The notes under the pieces: model-generated
What the model was told of the DNA's origin: nothing
Seen by the model: the letters and a program-made list of their open reading frames with translations, nothing else
The model's database searches: none
Shown here: positions 6,324 to 13,368 of the stretch, piece by piece
Layout of the letters: every line of letters starts with the position of its first letter
Numbering within the stretch: the first letter of the stretch is position 1
Translations under genes and position numbers: made by a program
Assembly (NCBI RefSeq): GCF_946885855.1
Contig: NZ_CAMPHH010000070.1
Coordinates: 1 to 13,507, forward strand
DNA from: an uncultured Actinotalea sp.
GTDB taxonomy: Bacteria > Actinomycetota > Actinomycetes > Actinomycetales > Cellulomonadaceae
Direction of reading: 5' to 3'
Length of the DNA stretch: 13,507 nt

Positions 6324-6872
6324 ATGTCGTGGGGGCGCGCGAGGGCGACGGTGGCCCTGGGGGTGGCCCTGGGCGTCGTCGGCGGCGCGCTCGGCGGGTG
6401 CGGCACCGCCCGGCCGCAGGCGCCCGCGCCACCGGGCGCCGACGACGCCCCGGCGACGGACCCCCACGACCTCCCCGCCGCGGAGGACCCCACGGCGCTC
6501 CTGCTGCGCGTGGACGTGGTCGGCGGCCTGTGCGCCGACGGCGAGGAGTGCCGGTCCGCGACGGTCGTGGACCGCCGGGGCGGCTGGGCCCACGTGGCCT
6601 GGGACGAGCGCACGACGACGGGAGAGCTGCCCGCCGCGCTGCTCGACGACGTCGTCGCCGCGAGCGACCCCGCCGCCGCGCGGGCGCTGGCCGCCGAGGC
6701 ACCCACCCCGGCCGGGTGCGCGCGGGACCACGACGGGAGCGAGGTCGTCGTCGTCGTGCACCCTGGGGACCCCGACGAGGTGCAGCTGTCCACCTGCGAG
6801 CGCGACGTCTCCGGCTCGGAGCTGCTGCGCGTGGTGGCGGAGGTGCTCGCGGAGGTCAGTCCCGGCGGATGA
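6324..6872 (+). CDS. Small secreted lipoprotein of unknown function
   Basis: The 182-residue protein starts with a short basic region and a hydrophobic segment (about 8-24), then the lipobox LGGC with Cys26 as the likely lipidated residue. A Pro/Ala/Asp-rich linker (30-57) leads to a small domain with four further cysteines (70, 76, 132, 158). These are spaced as two possible disulfides: GLCADGEEC and GC...STCERD. I do not recognise a named domain, but short actinobacterial lipoproteins with this cysteine layout and a DG.E...L..CE.D ending are familiar to me. It is expected on the outer face of the membrane. The ATG fits both the signal peptide and the TAGGTT box 7 nt upstream. Its last 17 bp overlap the end of the convergent FAH-family gene. 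Confidence 0.75.
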   Translation: MSWGRARATVALGVALGVVGGALGGCGTARPQAPAPPGADDAPATDPHDLPAAEDPTALLLRVDVVGGLCADGEECRSATVVDRRGGWAHVAWDERTTTGELPAALLDDVVAASDPAAARALAAEAPTPAGCARDHDGSEVVVVVHPGDPDEVQLSTCERDVSGSELLRVVAEVLAEVSPGG

Positions 6873-7641
6873 CCGGGTTGCGCAGCACGCCGATCTCCTC
6901 GACCTCGCACTCCACGACGTCGCCGTGCCGGATCGGCCCGACCCCTGCGGGCGTGCCCGTGAGGATGACGTCGCCGGGGAGCAGCGTGAAGACCTCGGAG
7001 ATGTACGAGATCAGCGTCGCGACGTCGAAGACCAGGTCGCGCGTGCGCCCGTCCTGCGTCGTGGCGCCGTTGACCCGGCAGAGCACCGCGAGGTCGTCGA
7101 CGTCGAGGCCGGGCACGACCCACGGCCCGAGCGGGCACGACCCGTCGAAGCCCTTGGCCCGGGTCCACTGGTCGTCCGCGCGCTGGATGTCGCGCGCCGT
7201 GACGTCGTTGGCGACGGTGTAGCCGAAGACGCGCGTCAGGGCCTGCTCGGGCGAGACGTCCTTGGTCACCTTGCCGATGACAACGGCCAGCTCGGCCTCG
7301 TGGTGGACGTCCTCGCTCCACGACGGCAGCACGATCGGGTCGTCCGGACCGATGACGCTCGTGTTGGGCTTGAGGAACAGCAGGGGGCTGGTCGGGACCT
7401 CGTTGCCGAGCTCCGCGGCGTGGTCGGCGTAGTTGCGCCCCACCCCGATCACCTTGGACCGCGGGATCACCGGCGCGAGGAGCCGCACGTCGTCGCGGTC
7501 GAGCGGGACCTGCTCGCCGGTCGGCTGAACCGGCATGTAGATCGGGTCGCCGGTGATGACGACGAGCTGCTCGCGACCGGGCTCGCCCTCGACGAGCGCG
7601 TAGCGGGGGTCGTCCCCTGTGGTGAACCTGGCGATACGCAT
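6856..7641 (-). CDS. Fumarylacetoacetate hydrolase (FAH) family protein
   Basis: The 261-residue protein has the full FAH catalytic domain: [17 protein letters not shown] (64-80), the metal-binding Glu pair in [12 protein letters not shown] (Glu115, Glu117), [10 protein letters not shown] with Asp146, [12 protein letters not shown] and [14 protein letters not shown] short N-terminal domain (1-55) is present, as in the 2-hydroxyhepta-2,4-diene-1,7-dioate isomerase or acylpyruvase-like group. Family members cleave or isomerise C-C bonds in oxo-acids with Mg or Mn; many, such as human FAHD1, decarboxylate oxaloacetate or split acylpyruvates. The exact substrate is not decided by sequence. The gene is a conserved neighbour of gltX in actinobacteria (Rv2993c beside Rv2992c in M. 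tuberculosis). The ATG is preceded by a TACGCT box ending 6 nt upstream. The 3' end overlaps the lipoprotein gene by 17 bp. Confidence 0.92.
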   Translation of the reverse strand: MRIARFTTGDDPRYALVEGEPGREQLVVITGDPIYMPVQPTGEQVPLDRDDVRLLAPVIPRSKVIGVGRNYADHAAELGNEVPTSPLLFLKPNTSVIGPDDPIVLPSWSEDVHHEAELAVVIGKVTKDVSPEQALTRVFGYTVANDVTARDIQRADDQWTRAKGFDGSCPLGPWVVPGLDVDDLAVLCRVNGATTQDGRTRDLVFDVATLISYISEVFTLLPGDVILTGTPAGVGPIRHGDVVECEVEEIGVLRNPVIRRD

Positions 7642-7647
7642 GGCGGC

Positions 7648-7653
7648 AGCGTA
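7648..7653 (-). promoter_or_regulatory. -10 box of the FAH-family gene (leaderless)
   Basis: TACGCT on the minus strand ends 6 nt before the ATG and is identical to the gltX box. It lies 20 bp from the -10 box of the divergent acyltransferase gene, so the two promoters probably interfere or share an operator; inverted GGCGG/CCGCC arms (7654-7658, 7668-7672) fill the gap. Confidence 0.5.
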
Positions 7654-7673
7654 GGCGGTGGGACGCGCCGCCG

Positions 7674-7679
7674 TAGGCT
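7674..7679 (+). promoter_or_regulatory. -10 box of the acyltransferase gene (leaderless)
   Basis: TAGGCT ends 7 nt before GTG 7687, which supports that GTG as the start and a leaderless mRNA. Confidence 0.5.
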
Positions 7680-7686
7680 GCGCCGG

Positions 7687-8802
7687 GTGGGGACGCCGAC
7701 CAGCGGGACCGCCCGGGCCACCGAGGTGCGACCCGGGCGCGGGCGCCTGGTCGGGGTCGACGCGACCCGCGGTCTGGCGGTGCTCGGCATGTTCGCCGCG
7801 CACGTCGGCTCCGCGGGGCCGGACTTCTGGTCCGGCACCGGCTGGCTCCAGGTCGCCGACGGCCGGTCCGCCGCCACCTTCGCGCTGCTCGCCGGGCTCT
7901 CCGCGGCCCTGCTGAGCCGCGGACCCGGATCGACCCGGACCGCCACGGGGCCGGACCTGGCCGCCGCCCGGGTGCGGATCGTCGTCCGCGCCGCCCTCCT
8001 CCTGCCGATCGGGGCCTTCCTCATCACGCTCGGCACGCCCGTGGCCGTGATCCTGCCCGCCTACGCCGTGATGTTCGCGCTGCTCACGCCGTTCCTGCGG
8101 GTTCGGCCCGCGTGGCTGCTCGCGGTGGCGGGCGGCGTCGTCGTCGTCGGACCGCCCGTCGTGCTCACCGGACGCGCCCTGCTGCGCCGCCCCGACGGCA
8201 CCCTGTCCTGGCTCCCCGACGTGCTCGTCGGGGAGCACTACCCGGTCCTCGTGTGGTTCGCGTACCTGCTCGTCGGCCTGGCCGTCGGCCGGCAGGACCT
8301 GGCCTCGCCGACGACGGCGCGCCGGCTCGCCGTCGCCGGGGCCGTCGCCCTGGTCGCGGGCTACGGCACCGCGGTGCTCGCCCTCCGGGTGCTGCCCGCC
8401 GACGCCATGGTGGCGCGGGCGCTGCTGACCGCGGAGCCGCACGCGGACACCCTGCCCGAGGTCGTCGGCAACGTCGGCGTGACCCTGCTCGTCCTCACGG
8501 CCCTGCTCGCGCTCGGCCGGCACGCGCCCCTGCTCCTCGCGCCCCTCGCGGCGACCGGGGCGCTCGCGCTGACGGCCTACGTCGTGCACGTCGTCGCGAT
8601 CGCGGCGCTCGGCGACGACGCCGTGTGGGGACCCAGCAGCACGGACCTCGTCGCGTTCGTGCTCGTCACCCTCGTGGCGACGACCACCTGGCGCGCCCTG
8701 CTCGGACGCGGCCCGCTGGAGTGGGTCCTCCACCGCGCCTCGACGGCGGTCGCGACCGCTCACGCGGCCGCGCGGGAAGAGGCGGTCAGACCCGGGCGAT
8801 GA
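7687..8802 (+). CDS. Multi-pass membrane acyltransferase-like protein (HGSNAT/DUF418 type)
   Basis: The 371-residue protein begins with a basic cytoplasmic stretch and then RLVGVDATRGLAVLGMFAAHV, the start of the heparan-alpha-glucosaminide N-acetyltransferase-like domain; His39 is the likely catalytic residue. About ten hydrophobic segments follow, including AATFALLAGLSAALL, VVRAALLLPIGAFLITLG, VAVILPAYAVMFALLTPFL, VLVWFAYLLVGLAVG, VGVTLLVLTALLALG and ALALTAYVVHVVAIAAL. The C-terminus LLGRGPLEWVLHRAS is the typical closing block of DUF418 membrane proteins. Such proteins are thought to transfer acyl groups across the membrane to sugars or envelope glycans; the acceptor is unknown. GTG 7687 is chosen for its position in front of the family N-terminus and 7 nt after a TAGGCT box. 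The gene is divergent from the FAH gene and overlaps the end of the methyltransferase gene by 17 bp. Confidence 0.82.
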   Translation: MGTPTSGTARATEVRPGRGRLVGVDATRGLAVLGMFAAHVGSAGPDFWSGTGWLQVADGRSAATFALLAGLSAALLSRGPGSTRTATGPDLAAARVRIVVRAALLLPIGAFLITLGTPVAVILPAYAVMFALLTPFLRVRPAWLLAVAGGVVVVGPPVVLTGRALLRRPDGTLSWLPDVLVGEHYPVLVWFAYLLVGLAVGRQDLASPTTARRLAVAGAVALVAGYGTAVLALRVLPADAMVARALLTAEPHADTLPEVVGNVGVTLLVLTALLALGRHAPLLLAPLAATGALALTAYVVHVVAIAALGDDAVWGPSSTDLVAFVLVTLVATTTWRALLGRGPLEWVLHRASTAVATAHAAAREEAVRPGR

Positions 8803-9595
8803 GCTCGCCGTGGAGGACGGCGAACCAGCCGGCCGGGGCCTCGCCCCACTCCCGCCACGCCTCCGCGAGGGCCTCGAGCGCGACGTCGTCGGCCAGGCCC
8901 GCGGCGAGCGCACGCTCGGCGAAGCCGGAGGAGGTGACCCTCTCCGCCCAGGTACCCGCCCACCACGCCCGGTCCTCCGGCGTCGCGAAGCACCACGCGG
9001 ACGCGCCCGGCGTCAGCCGTCCCGGGTCGTAGCCGGCCTCGAGCGCCCAGTGCAGGAGCCGACGGCCGGCGTCGGCCTCGGTCCCGTGGGCGTCGGTGAC
9101 CTCGTGGTACAGCGCCAGCCATTCGTCCAGGCCCGGCGACTCCGGGAACCACGTCGTCGCGGCGTAGTCCGCGTCGCGCACCGCCACGATCCCGCCCCGG
9201 CGCGTCACCCGGCGCATCTCGCGCAGGGCGGCCACGGGGTCGGTCAGGTGCTGGAGCACCTGGTGGGCGTGGACGACGTCGAACGTCGCGTCGTCGAAGG
9301 GCAGGGCATGCACGTCCGCGACCTGCACGACGAGGTTCGGGACGTCGGCGTCGGCGGCCGCCGCGCGGGCCAGGTCGACGGCGGCCTGCGCCTGGTCGAC
9401 CGCGACCACCTCGCCGGGGCTCACCGCCCGCGCCAGGTCCACGGAGATGCTGCCGGGACCGCAACCGACGTCGAGCAGCCGCTGCCCTGGCTCGAGCAGG
9501 GGCAGCAGGTACGCGGCCGACGTCGCGGCGGTCCGGCGCGCGTGCGACCGCACCACGCTGCGGTGGTGACCGTGGGTGTAGACGTCGGCGCTCAC
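8786..9595 (-). CDS. Class I SAM-dependent methyltransferase
   Basis: The 269-residue protein has a Rossmann methyltransferase core: motif I LLDVGCGPGSISVDLA (residues 40-55), acidic Asp67 after strand 2 (VVAVDQA), ADVHALPF with Asp94, FDVVHAHQVLQHL, and RRVTRRGGIVAVRDADY. An extra C-terminal part (about 165-269) is rich in Trp and helical. The N-terminus DVYTHGHHRSVVRSHARRTAATSAAYLLPLL is typical of this small-molecule methyltransferase subgroup, related to UbiE/COQ5-like enzymes, and supports GTG 9595 as the start. The substrate is unknown. I see neither a TAnnnT box at the usual spacing nor a strong Shine-Dalgarno; a TTGATA box at about 9630 may be part of a weaker promoter. It is read in the same direction as the RNase H gene, 57 bp upstream. 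Confidence 0.87.
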   Translation of the reverse strand: MSADVYTHGHHRSVVRSHARRTAATSAAYLLPLLEPGQRLLDVGCGPGSISVDLARAVSPGEVVAVDQAQAAVDLARAAAADADVPNLVVQVADVHALPFDDATFDVVHAHQVLQHLTDPVAALREMRRVTRRGGIVAVRDADYAATTWFPESPGLDEWLALYHEVTDAHGTEADAGRRLLHWALEAGYDPGRLTPGASAWCFATPEDRAWWAGTWAERVTSSGFAERALAAGLADDVALEALAEAWREWGEAPAGWFAVLHGELIARV

Positions 9596-9652
9596 GGGTC
9601 CAGTCAGTCAGAGCCGGCCGCCCGTATCAACGCACGGGACGAGATGTCTCGC

Positions 9653-10174
9653 TCAGCGGACGGCGGTGGGCACCGTCGCCCGCGTGGCCTCGACCCCCCG
9701 GTTCGCCAGCGCGTCGGCCCGCTCGTTGCCCGGGTCCCCGGCATGGCCCTTGACCCACACCCAGCGGACCTCGTGCCGCGCGACCTCCAGGTCCAGCGTC
9801 TCCCACAGCTCGCGGTTCTTGACCGGCTTGCGCTCCCCCGTGAGCCAGCCGTTGCGCTTCCAGCCGGCCATCCAGCGGGTGATGCCGTGCATGACGTAGG
9901 TGGAGTCCACGTGCAGCGTGACCGCGCACGGGCGGTTGAGCGCGCGCAGCGCCTCGATGACCGCGCTGAGCTCCATGCGGTTGTTCGTCGTGGCCGGCTC
10001 GCCGCCGAACAGCTCCCGCTCGTGCGACCCGGAGCGCAGCAGCGCTCCCCAGCCGCCGGGGCCGGGGTTGCCCTTGCACGCGCCGTCGGTCCAGATCTCC
10101 ACGGCCGGCCGGGCGCCGGCCGACCCGGCCGACGACGGCGTGGACCCGGGTCGGGTGGACGGGGCGCTCGGCAC
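9653..10174 (-). CDS. rnhA: Ribonuclease HI
   Basis: RNase HI cuts the RNA strand of RNA-DNA hybrids. The catalytic set is complete: Asp30 ([16 protein letters not shown]), Glu68 ([14 protein letters not shown]), Asp90 ([11 protein letters not shown]), His144 (KGHAGDPGN) and Asp154 (NERADALA). [19 protein letters not shown] corresponds to the basic protrusion that holds the hybrid. There is a short Ser/Pro/Ala-rich N-terminal extension of about 24 residues and no extra C-terminal phosphatase domain. GTG 10174 (173 residues) is preferred over the in-frame GTG 10183, because the latter overlaps a TAGGGT -10 box that ends exactly 7 nt before 10174. The gene starts 21 bp after the pdxH stop but seems to have its own promoter in that gap. 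Confidence 0.94.
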   Translation of the reverse strand: MPSAPSTRPGSTPSSAGSAGARPAVEIWTDGACKGNPGPGGWGALLRSGSHERELFGGEPATTNNRMELSAVIEALRALNRPCAVTLHVDSTYVMHGITRWMAGWKRNGWLTGERKPVKNRELWETLDLEVARHEVRWVWVKGHAGDPGNERADALANRGVEATRATVPTAVR

Positions 10175-10181
10175 GGCGACC

Positions 10182-10187
10182 ACCCTA
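10182..10187 (-). promoter_or_regulatory. -10 box of the RNase HI gene (leaderless)
   Basis: TAGGGT on the minus strand ends 7 nt before GTG 10174. It sits in the 21-bp gap after the pdxH stop codon and decides the start-codon choice for rnhA. Confidence 0.5.
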
Positions 10188-10195
10188 CGGCCGGC

Positions 10196-10924
10196 TCACG
10201 GCCACACGAGCTCGCGGGACCAGCCGCCCCCGGCGCGCCGGTAGACCACGCGCTGGTGGGCGCGGGTGCCGGCGCCCTGCCAGAGCTCGACCTCCTCCGG
10301 CACGACGGCGTGGACCACCCAGTCCGCCAGGACCGCGTCGGGCGCGGCGTGGACGTCCGCGAGCGCGGTGCGCAGCGCGGCGTGCAGCGTCGGGATGTCG
10401 GGCAGCGGCTCGCCCGGCCGAGTCGCGAACGCCGCGGCCCGTGACGCCGGCGAGCGCGCCAGGAAGTCCGCCGCGCACGCCTGGGCGTCCAGGGCCACGG
10501 CCGTGCCGGTGATCCGCACCTGCCGCCCGAGCGGCTGCCAGTAGAAGGACAGCGCCACGGCCGGATTGACCGCCAGGTCGCGTGCCTTGCGGCTGCGCCG
10601 GTCGGTGGCGAAGACCCACCGGCCCTCGTCGTCGACGTCCTTGAGCACGACGACGCGCGAGGAGGGACGGCCCGCGGCATCGGCCGTGGCCACCGTCACC
10701 GCCTGGGGCTCGGGCACGCCCGCCTCGACCGCCTCGGCGAACCAGCCCAGGAACGCCGCCACCGGGTCGAGCGGCAACGCGTCCGGGTCCAGCTCGGGCA
10801 GGTCGCCCGCGAGCGCGGGCAGACGGCGCATCCGCGCACGAAGATCGGCACCGAGGTCCGAGGCGGCCGGTGCGGTCCGATCCGGCGTGGCTACGGACGT
10901 CGCCTCGTCCTCGGGGTGCGGCAT
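10196..10924 (-). CDS. pdxH: Pyridoxamine/pyridoxine 5'-phosphate oxidase
   Basis: The 242-residue protein oxidises pyridoxamine or pyridoxine phosphate to pyridoxal phosphate using FMN and O2, the last step of the salvage route to vitamin B6. The family blocks appear in order: AVTVATADAAGRPSSRVVVLKD, GRWVFATDRRSRKARDLAVNP (FMN contacts), ALSFYWQPLGRQVRITG, FLARSPASRAAAFAT and the C-terminal VELWQGAGTRAHQRVVYRR...W...P. Arg221 and His223 match the substrate-binding Arg and His of E. coli RLHDR, with Asp replaced by Gln224. An extra N-terminal tail of about 20 residues makes it slightly longer than the E. coli enzyme. ATG 10924 is preceded by a TACGGT box ending 6 nt upstream. It is divergent from the phosphoribosyltransferase fusion gene. 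Confidence 0.92.
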   Translation of the reverse strand: MPHPEDEATSVATPDRTAPAASDLGADLRARMRRLPALAGDLPELDPDALPLDPVAAFLGWFAEAVEAGVPEPQAVTVATADAAGRPSSRVVVLKDVDDEGRWVFATDRRSRKARDLAVNPAVALSFYWQPLGRQVRITGTAVALDAQACAADFLARSPASRAAAFATRPGEPLPDIPTLHAALRTALADVHAAPDAVLADWVVHAVVPEEVELWQGAGTRAHQRVVYRRAGGGWSRELVWP

Positions 10925-10930
10925 GGCCCG

Positions 10931-10936
10931 ACCGTA
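10931..10936 (-). promoter_or_regulatory. -10 box of pdxH (leaderless)
   Basis: TACGGT on the minus strand ends 6 nt before the ATG and is identical in box and spacing to the one in front of the DHFR-family gene. Confidence 0.5.
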
Positions 10937-11003
10937 TCCGAGACCTTCGTCGGTGGACGCCGGCGCCCGCCCGGGTTCATCGTGGAGGACGGGGGTGGTG
11001 ACG

Positions 11004-12350
11004 ATGCGGTTCACCGGGCGGGACCCCGGCGAGACCTTCACCGACCGCGACGACGCCGGGCGTCGGCTCGCCGCACGCCTGCAGCACCTGCACGGTGAGG
11101 ACCTCGTCGTCCTCGGCCTGCCGCGGGGCGGCGTCCCCGTCGCGGCGCGCGTCGCCGAGGCGCTCGGGGCCCCGCTGGACGTCGTCGTCGTCCGCAAGCT
11201 CGGGGTGCCGTGGCAGCCGGAGCTGGCGATGGGGGCCCTCGGCGAGGAGGGCGTCCTCGTGCTCGACGAGGAGGTCCTCGGCTCCACCCGGCTCGAGGAG
11301 GAGGACGTCGAGCGGGTGGCGGAGCGGGAGCGGGCCGAGCTGGACCGCCGCACGGCCCGGTTCCGCGGCGACCGGTCGCGCGTGCCCGTGGCGGGGCGGA
11401 CCGCCGTCGTCGTCGACGACGGCATCGCGACCGGGTCCACCGCGCGGGCGGCGTGCCAGGTCGTTCGCGCCCACGGTGCCGCGCGGGTGGTCCTCGCGGT
11501 GCCCGTGGCCCCCGCGGGGTGGGAGCAGCGCATGGCGGGCGTCGCGGACGAGCTCGTGGCCGTCGCAGCCCCGCGCGCGTTCCTCGCGATCGGGGAGTTC
11601 TACGACGACTTCCGGCAGACCACCGACGAGGAGGTCCTCGCCTGCCTCGAGGCCGCGCGGGCGCGGGACACGTCGGCGCGGGACGGGTCGGCGCGGGAGG
11701 GCGCGGCCGCACGCGAGACCCTGCGCATCCCCGCCGACGGCGTCGAGCTCGTCGCGGACCTCGCGCTGCCCGCCGGCGCCCGCGGCCTCGTCGTCTTCGC
11801 GCACGGCTCCGGCAGCAGCCGGCACAGCCCGCGCAACCGCTCCGTCGCCGAGGTGCTCCAGGAGGCCGGGCTGGGCACGCTGCTGCTGGACCTCCTCGCC
11901 CCGGCGGAGGAGGGCGACCGCGCCCTCGTCTTCGACGTCGAGCTGCTCGCCGAGCGGCTGAACGCGGTGCTGCGGCACGTCACCACGCTCCCGGCGACCG
12001 CGGGCCTGCCCCTCGGGCTGTTCGGGGCGAGCACCGGTGCGGCCGCGGCCCTCATCGCCGCGGCGGCGCCGTCCTCGCCGGTGGCGGCGGTCGTCTCCCG
12101 CGGCGGACGGCCCGACCTCGCGGCGCTGCGCCTGCCGGCGGTGAGGGCACCGACGCTCCTCGTCGTCGGGGGCGACGACGTCGTGGTGCTCGACCTCAAC
12201 GAGCGCGCGCTGCGGATGCTGCGGTGCGAGTCCCGGCTCGTCGTCGTCCCCGGCGCGACCCACCTGTTCGAGGAGGAGGGCACGCTCGCCGCCGCGGCCG
12301 GGGCCGCTCGGGACTGGTTCGTCGAGCACCTCGCCCCGCCCGCGGGGTGA
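11004..12350 (+). CDS. Phosphoribosyltransferase - dienelactone hydrolase (alpha/beta-hydrolase) fusion protein
   Basis: The 448-residue protein joins two enzymes. Residues 1 to about 215 form a type I phosphoribosyltransferase: LPRGGVPVAARVAEALGAPLDVVVVRKLG and the PRPP-binding loop TAVVVDDGIATGSTARAA (Asp138, Asp139). Residues from about 238 onward form an alpha/beta hydrolase of the dienelactone-hydrolase type: LVVFAHGSGSSRHSPRN, the nucleophile elbow GASTG (Ser343), VVGGDD (Asp391 or Asp392) and GATH (His420). The linker contains a 5-residue tandem repeat (ARDTS, ARDGS, AREGA). A similar fusion is known to me in M. tuberculosis (Rv0571c), and related ones carry a third esterase domain; the reaction is unknown. 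The start could be ATG 11004 or one of the GTGs at 10995/10998. GTG 10995 has GGAGG at 6 nt spacing, so the protein may be 2-3 residues longer. The CapA-like gene follows after 31 bp, probably in the same operon. Confidence 0.9.
   Translation: MRFTGRDPGETFTDRDDAGRRLAARLQHLHGEDLVVLGLPRGGVPVAARVAEALGAPLDVVVVRKLGVPWQPELAMGALGEEGVLVLDEEVLGSTRLEEEDVERVAERERAELDRRTARFRGDRSRVPVAGRTAVVVDDGIATGSTARAACQVVRAHGAARVVLAVPVAPAGWEQRMAGVADELVAVAAPRAFLAIGEFYDDFRQTTDEEVLACLEAARARDTSARDGSAREGAAARETLRIPADGVELVADLALPAGARGLVVFAHGSGSSRHSPRNRSVAEVLQEAGLGTLLLDLLAPAEEGDRALVFDVELLAERLNAVLRHVTTLPATAGLPLGLFGASTGAAAALIAAAAPSSPVAAVVSRGGRPDLAALRLPAVRAPTLLVVGGDDVVVLDLNERALRMLRCESRLVVVPGATHLFEEEGTLAAAAGAARDWFVEHLAPPAG
11657..11701 (+). 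repeat. Three 15-bp tandem repeats in the interdomain linker
   Basis: Three consecutive 15-nt units share the core CGGGA preceded by GGCGC. Units two and three differ only at one position near the end (GGGACGG against GGGAGGG). Each unit encodes five residues, so copy-number changes would keep the frame. The repeats fall exactly between the phosphoribosyltransferase and hydrolase domains. Confidence 0.7.
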
Positions 12351-12381
12351 GCACGGAGACCGAGGTCGTGAGGACCGCGCC

Positions 12382-13368
12382 ATGAGGATCGCGCTGCTGG
12401 GCGACACCATGCTGGGCCGCGGAGTCGGCGACCGGATCCGCGAGGAGGGTCCGGCGGGGCTCGTCGCCGACGACGTCCGCGAGGTGCTCGCGGAGGCGGA
12501 CCTCGTCGTCGCGAACCTCGAGTGCGCGATCTCGGAGCGCGGCGAGCGGTGGCCGGACCCGCGCAAGCCGTTCTTCTTCCGCGCTCCCCCGGCGGCCGTC
12601 GAGGTGCTGCGCGACCTCCGGGTCTCGTGCGTCACGCTCGCCAACGACCACGCGCTCGACGACGGCCCCGACGCGCTGCTGGACACCGTCGACCACGTGC
12701 GCCGCCCCGGGATCGCCGTCGTCGGCGCCGGCCCCGACGTGCACAGCGCCCGGGCGCCGGCGGTCCTGACCGCGGACGGCCTGCGCGTGGCGGTCCTGGG
12801 CGTCGCGGACCACCCGGCGGAGTACGCCGCGAACGGCGGCCCCGGGACCGCGTACGCCGACCTCGCGCACGGCGTGCCGCAGTGGTTGCTGCGCGACGTG
12901 CAGGGGGCCGACGCCGACGTCGTCCTCGTCACCCCGCACTGGGGACCGAACTTCGTCACCGAGCCCGTCCCCGCGGTCCGGCGGGCCGCGGGCCTGCTGC
13001 TGGACGCCGGGGCGACCCTGGTCGCGGGGCACTCGGCGCACGTCTTCCACGGCGTCGGCGAGCGCGTGCTGTTCGACCTCGGCGAGGCGCTGGACGACTA
13101 CGCGGTCGACCCCGTGCGCCGCAACGACCTCGGGCTGCTGGCGGTGGTCGTCCTCGACGGTCCCGTGCCCGTCCGCGTCGAGGCCGTGCCGCTGCGGATC
13201 GAGCACGGCCGCACCCGCCGGGCGACCGGTGACGACGCCGCGTGGGTCGCCGAGCGGTTCGCCGCCGCGTGCGCGGACCTCGGCACCCCTGTCCGGCCGG
13301 GTCGTGACCGCCTCGTCGTCGACTGGGCGCCGGACGCGCGGCCCCGCCGCCGTACCCTGACGCTGTGA
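12382..13368 (+). CDS. CapA-family (poly-gamma-glutamate synthesis type) metallophosphatase-like protein
   Basis: The 328-residue protein matches the CapA/PGA_cap fold, a metallophosphoesterase-like domain. Seen in order: GDTMLGRGV (Asp8), VVANLECAIS (44-51), FRAPP, CVTLANDHALDDG (Asn88, His90), TPHWGPNF (His186) and VAGHSAHVFHGV (His217, His220), then FDLGEALDD. These hold the usual metal-ligand positions, although ANDHALD has Asp where most members have Asn (ANNHALD). No signal peptide or membrane anchor is present, so this is not the membrane-bound capsule protein of Bacillus; cytoplasmic CapA-like proteins are widespread and of unknown substrate. ATG 12382 has GAGG 8 nt upstream. It follows the fusion gene by 31 bp and overlaps the next start as GTGA. 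Confidence 0.87.
   Translation: MRIALLGDTMLGRGVGDRIREEGPAGLVADDVREVLAEADLVVANLECAISERGERWPDPRKPFFFRAPPAAVEVLRDLRVSCVTLANDHALDDGPDALLDTVDHVRRPGIAVVGAGPDVHSARAPAVLTADGLRVAVLGVADHPAEYAANGGPGTAYADLAHGVPQWLLRDVQGADADVVLVTPHWGPNFVTEPVPAVRRAAGLLLDAGATLVAGHSAHVFHGVGERVLFDLGEALDDYAVDPVRRNDLGLLAVVVLDGPVPVRVEAVPLRIEHGRTRRATGDDAAWVAERFAAACADLGTPVRPGRDRLVVDWAPDARPRRRTLTL
13353..13358 (+). promoter_or_regulatory. Possible -10 box of the last gene
   Basis: TACCCT ends 6 nt before GTG 13365 and lies inside the last codons of the CapA-like gene. It matches the TAnnnT pattern seen at the other starts, so the last gene may have its own leaderless transcript as well as read-through. Confidence 0.35.

Noticed and set aside
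4713..6761. Longer gltX frame extending about 170 codons upstream of ATG 6248
   Set aside because: The added part is antisense to the lipoprotein gene and has no synthetase similarity. The family N-terminus and the -10 box place the start at 6248.
9640..9651. CGAGATGTCTCG near the methyltransferase start as an operator or terminator
   Set aside because: The arms are only 5 bp around a 2-nt centre, too short to support a claim.
1387..13368. A poly-gamma-glutamate capsule system built from the GGT-family protein (CapD-like) and the CapA-like protein
   Set aside because: The two genes are about 9 kb apart with housekeeping genes between them. There is no capB or capC, and neither protein has an export signal.
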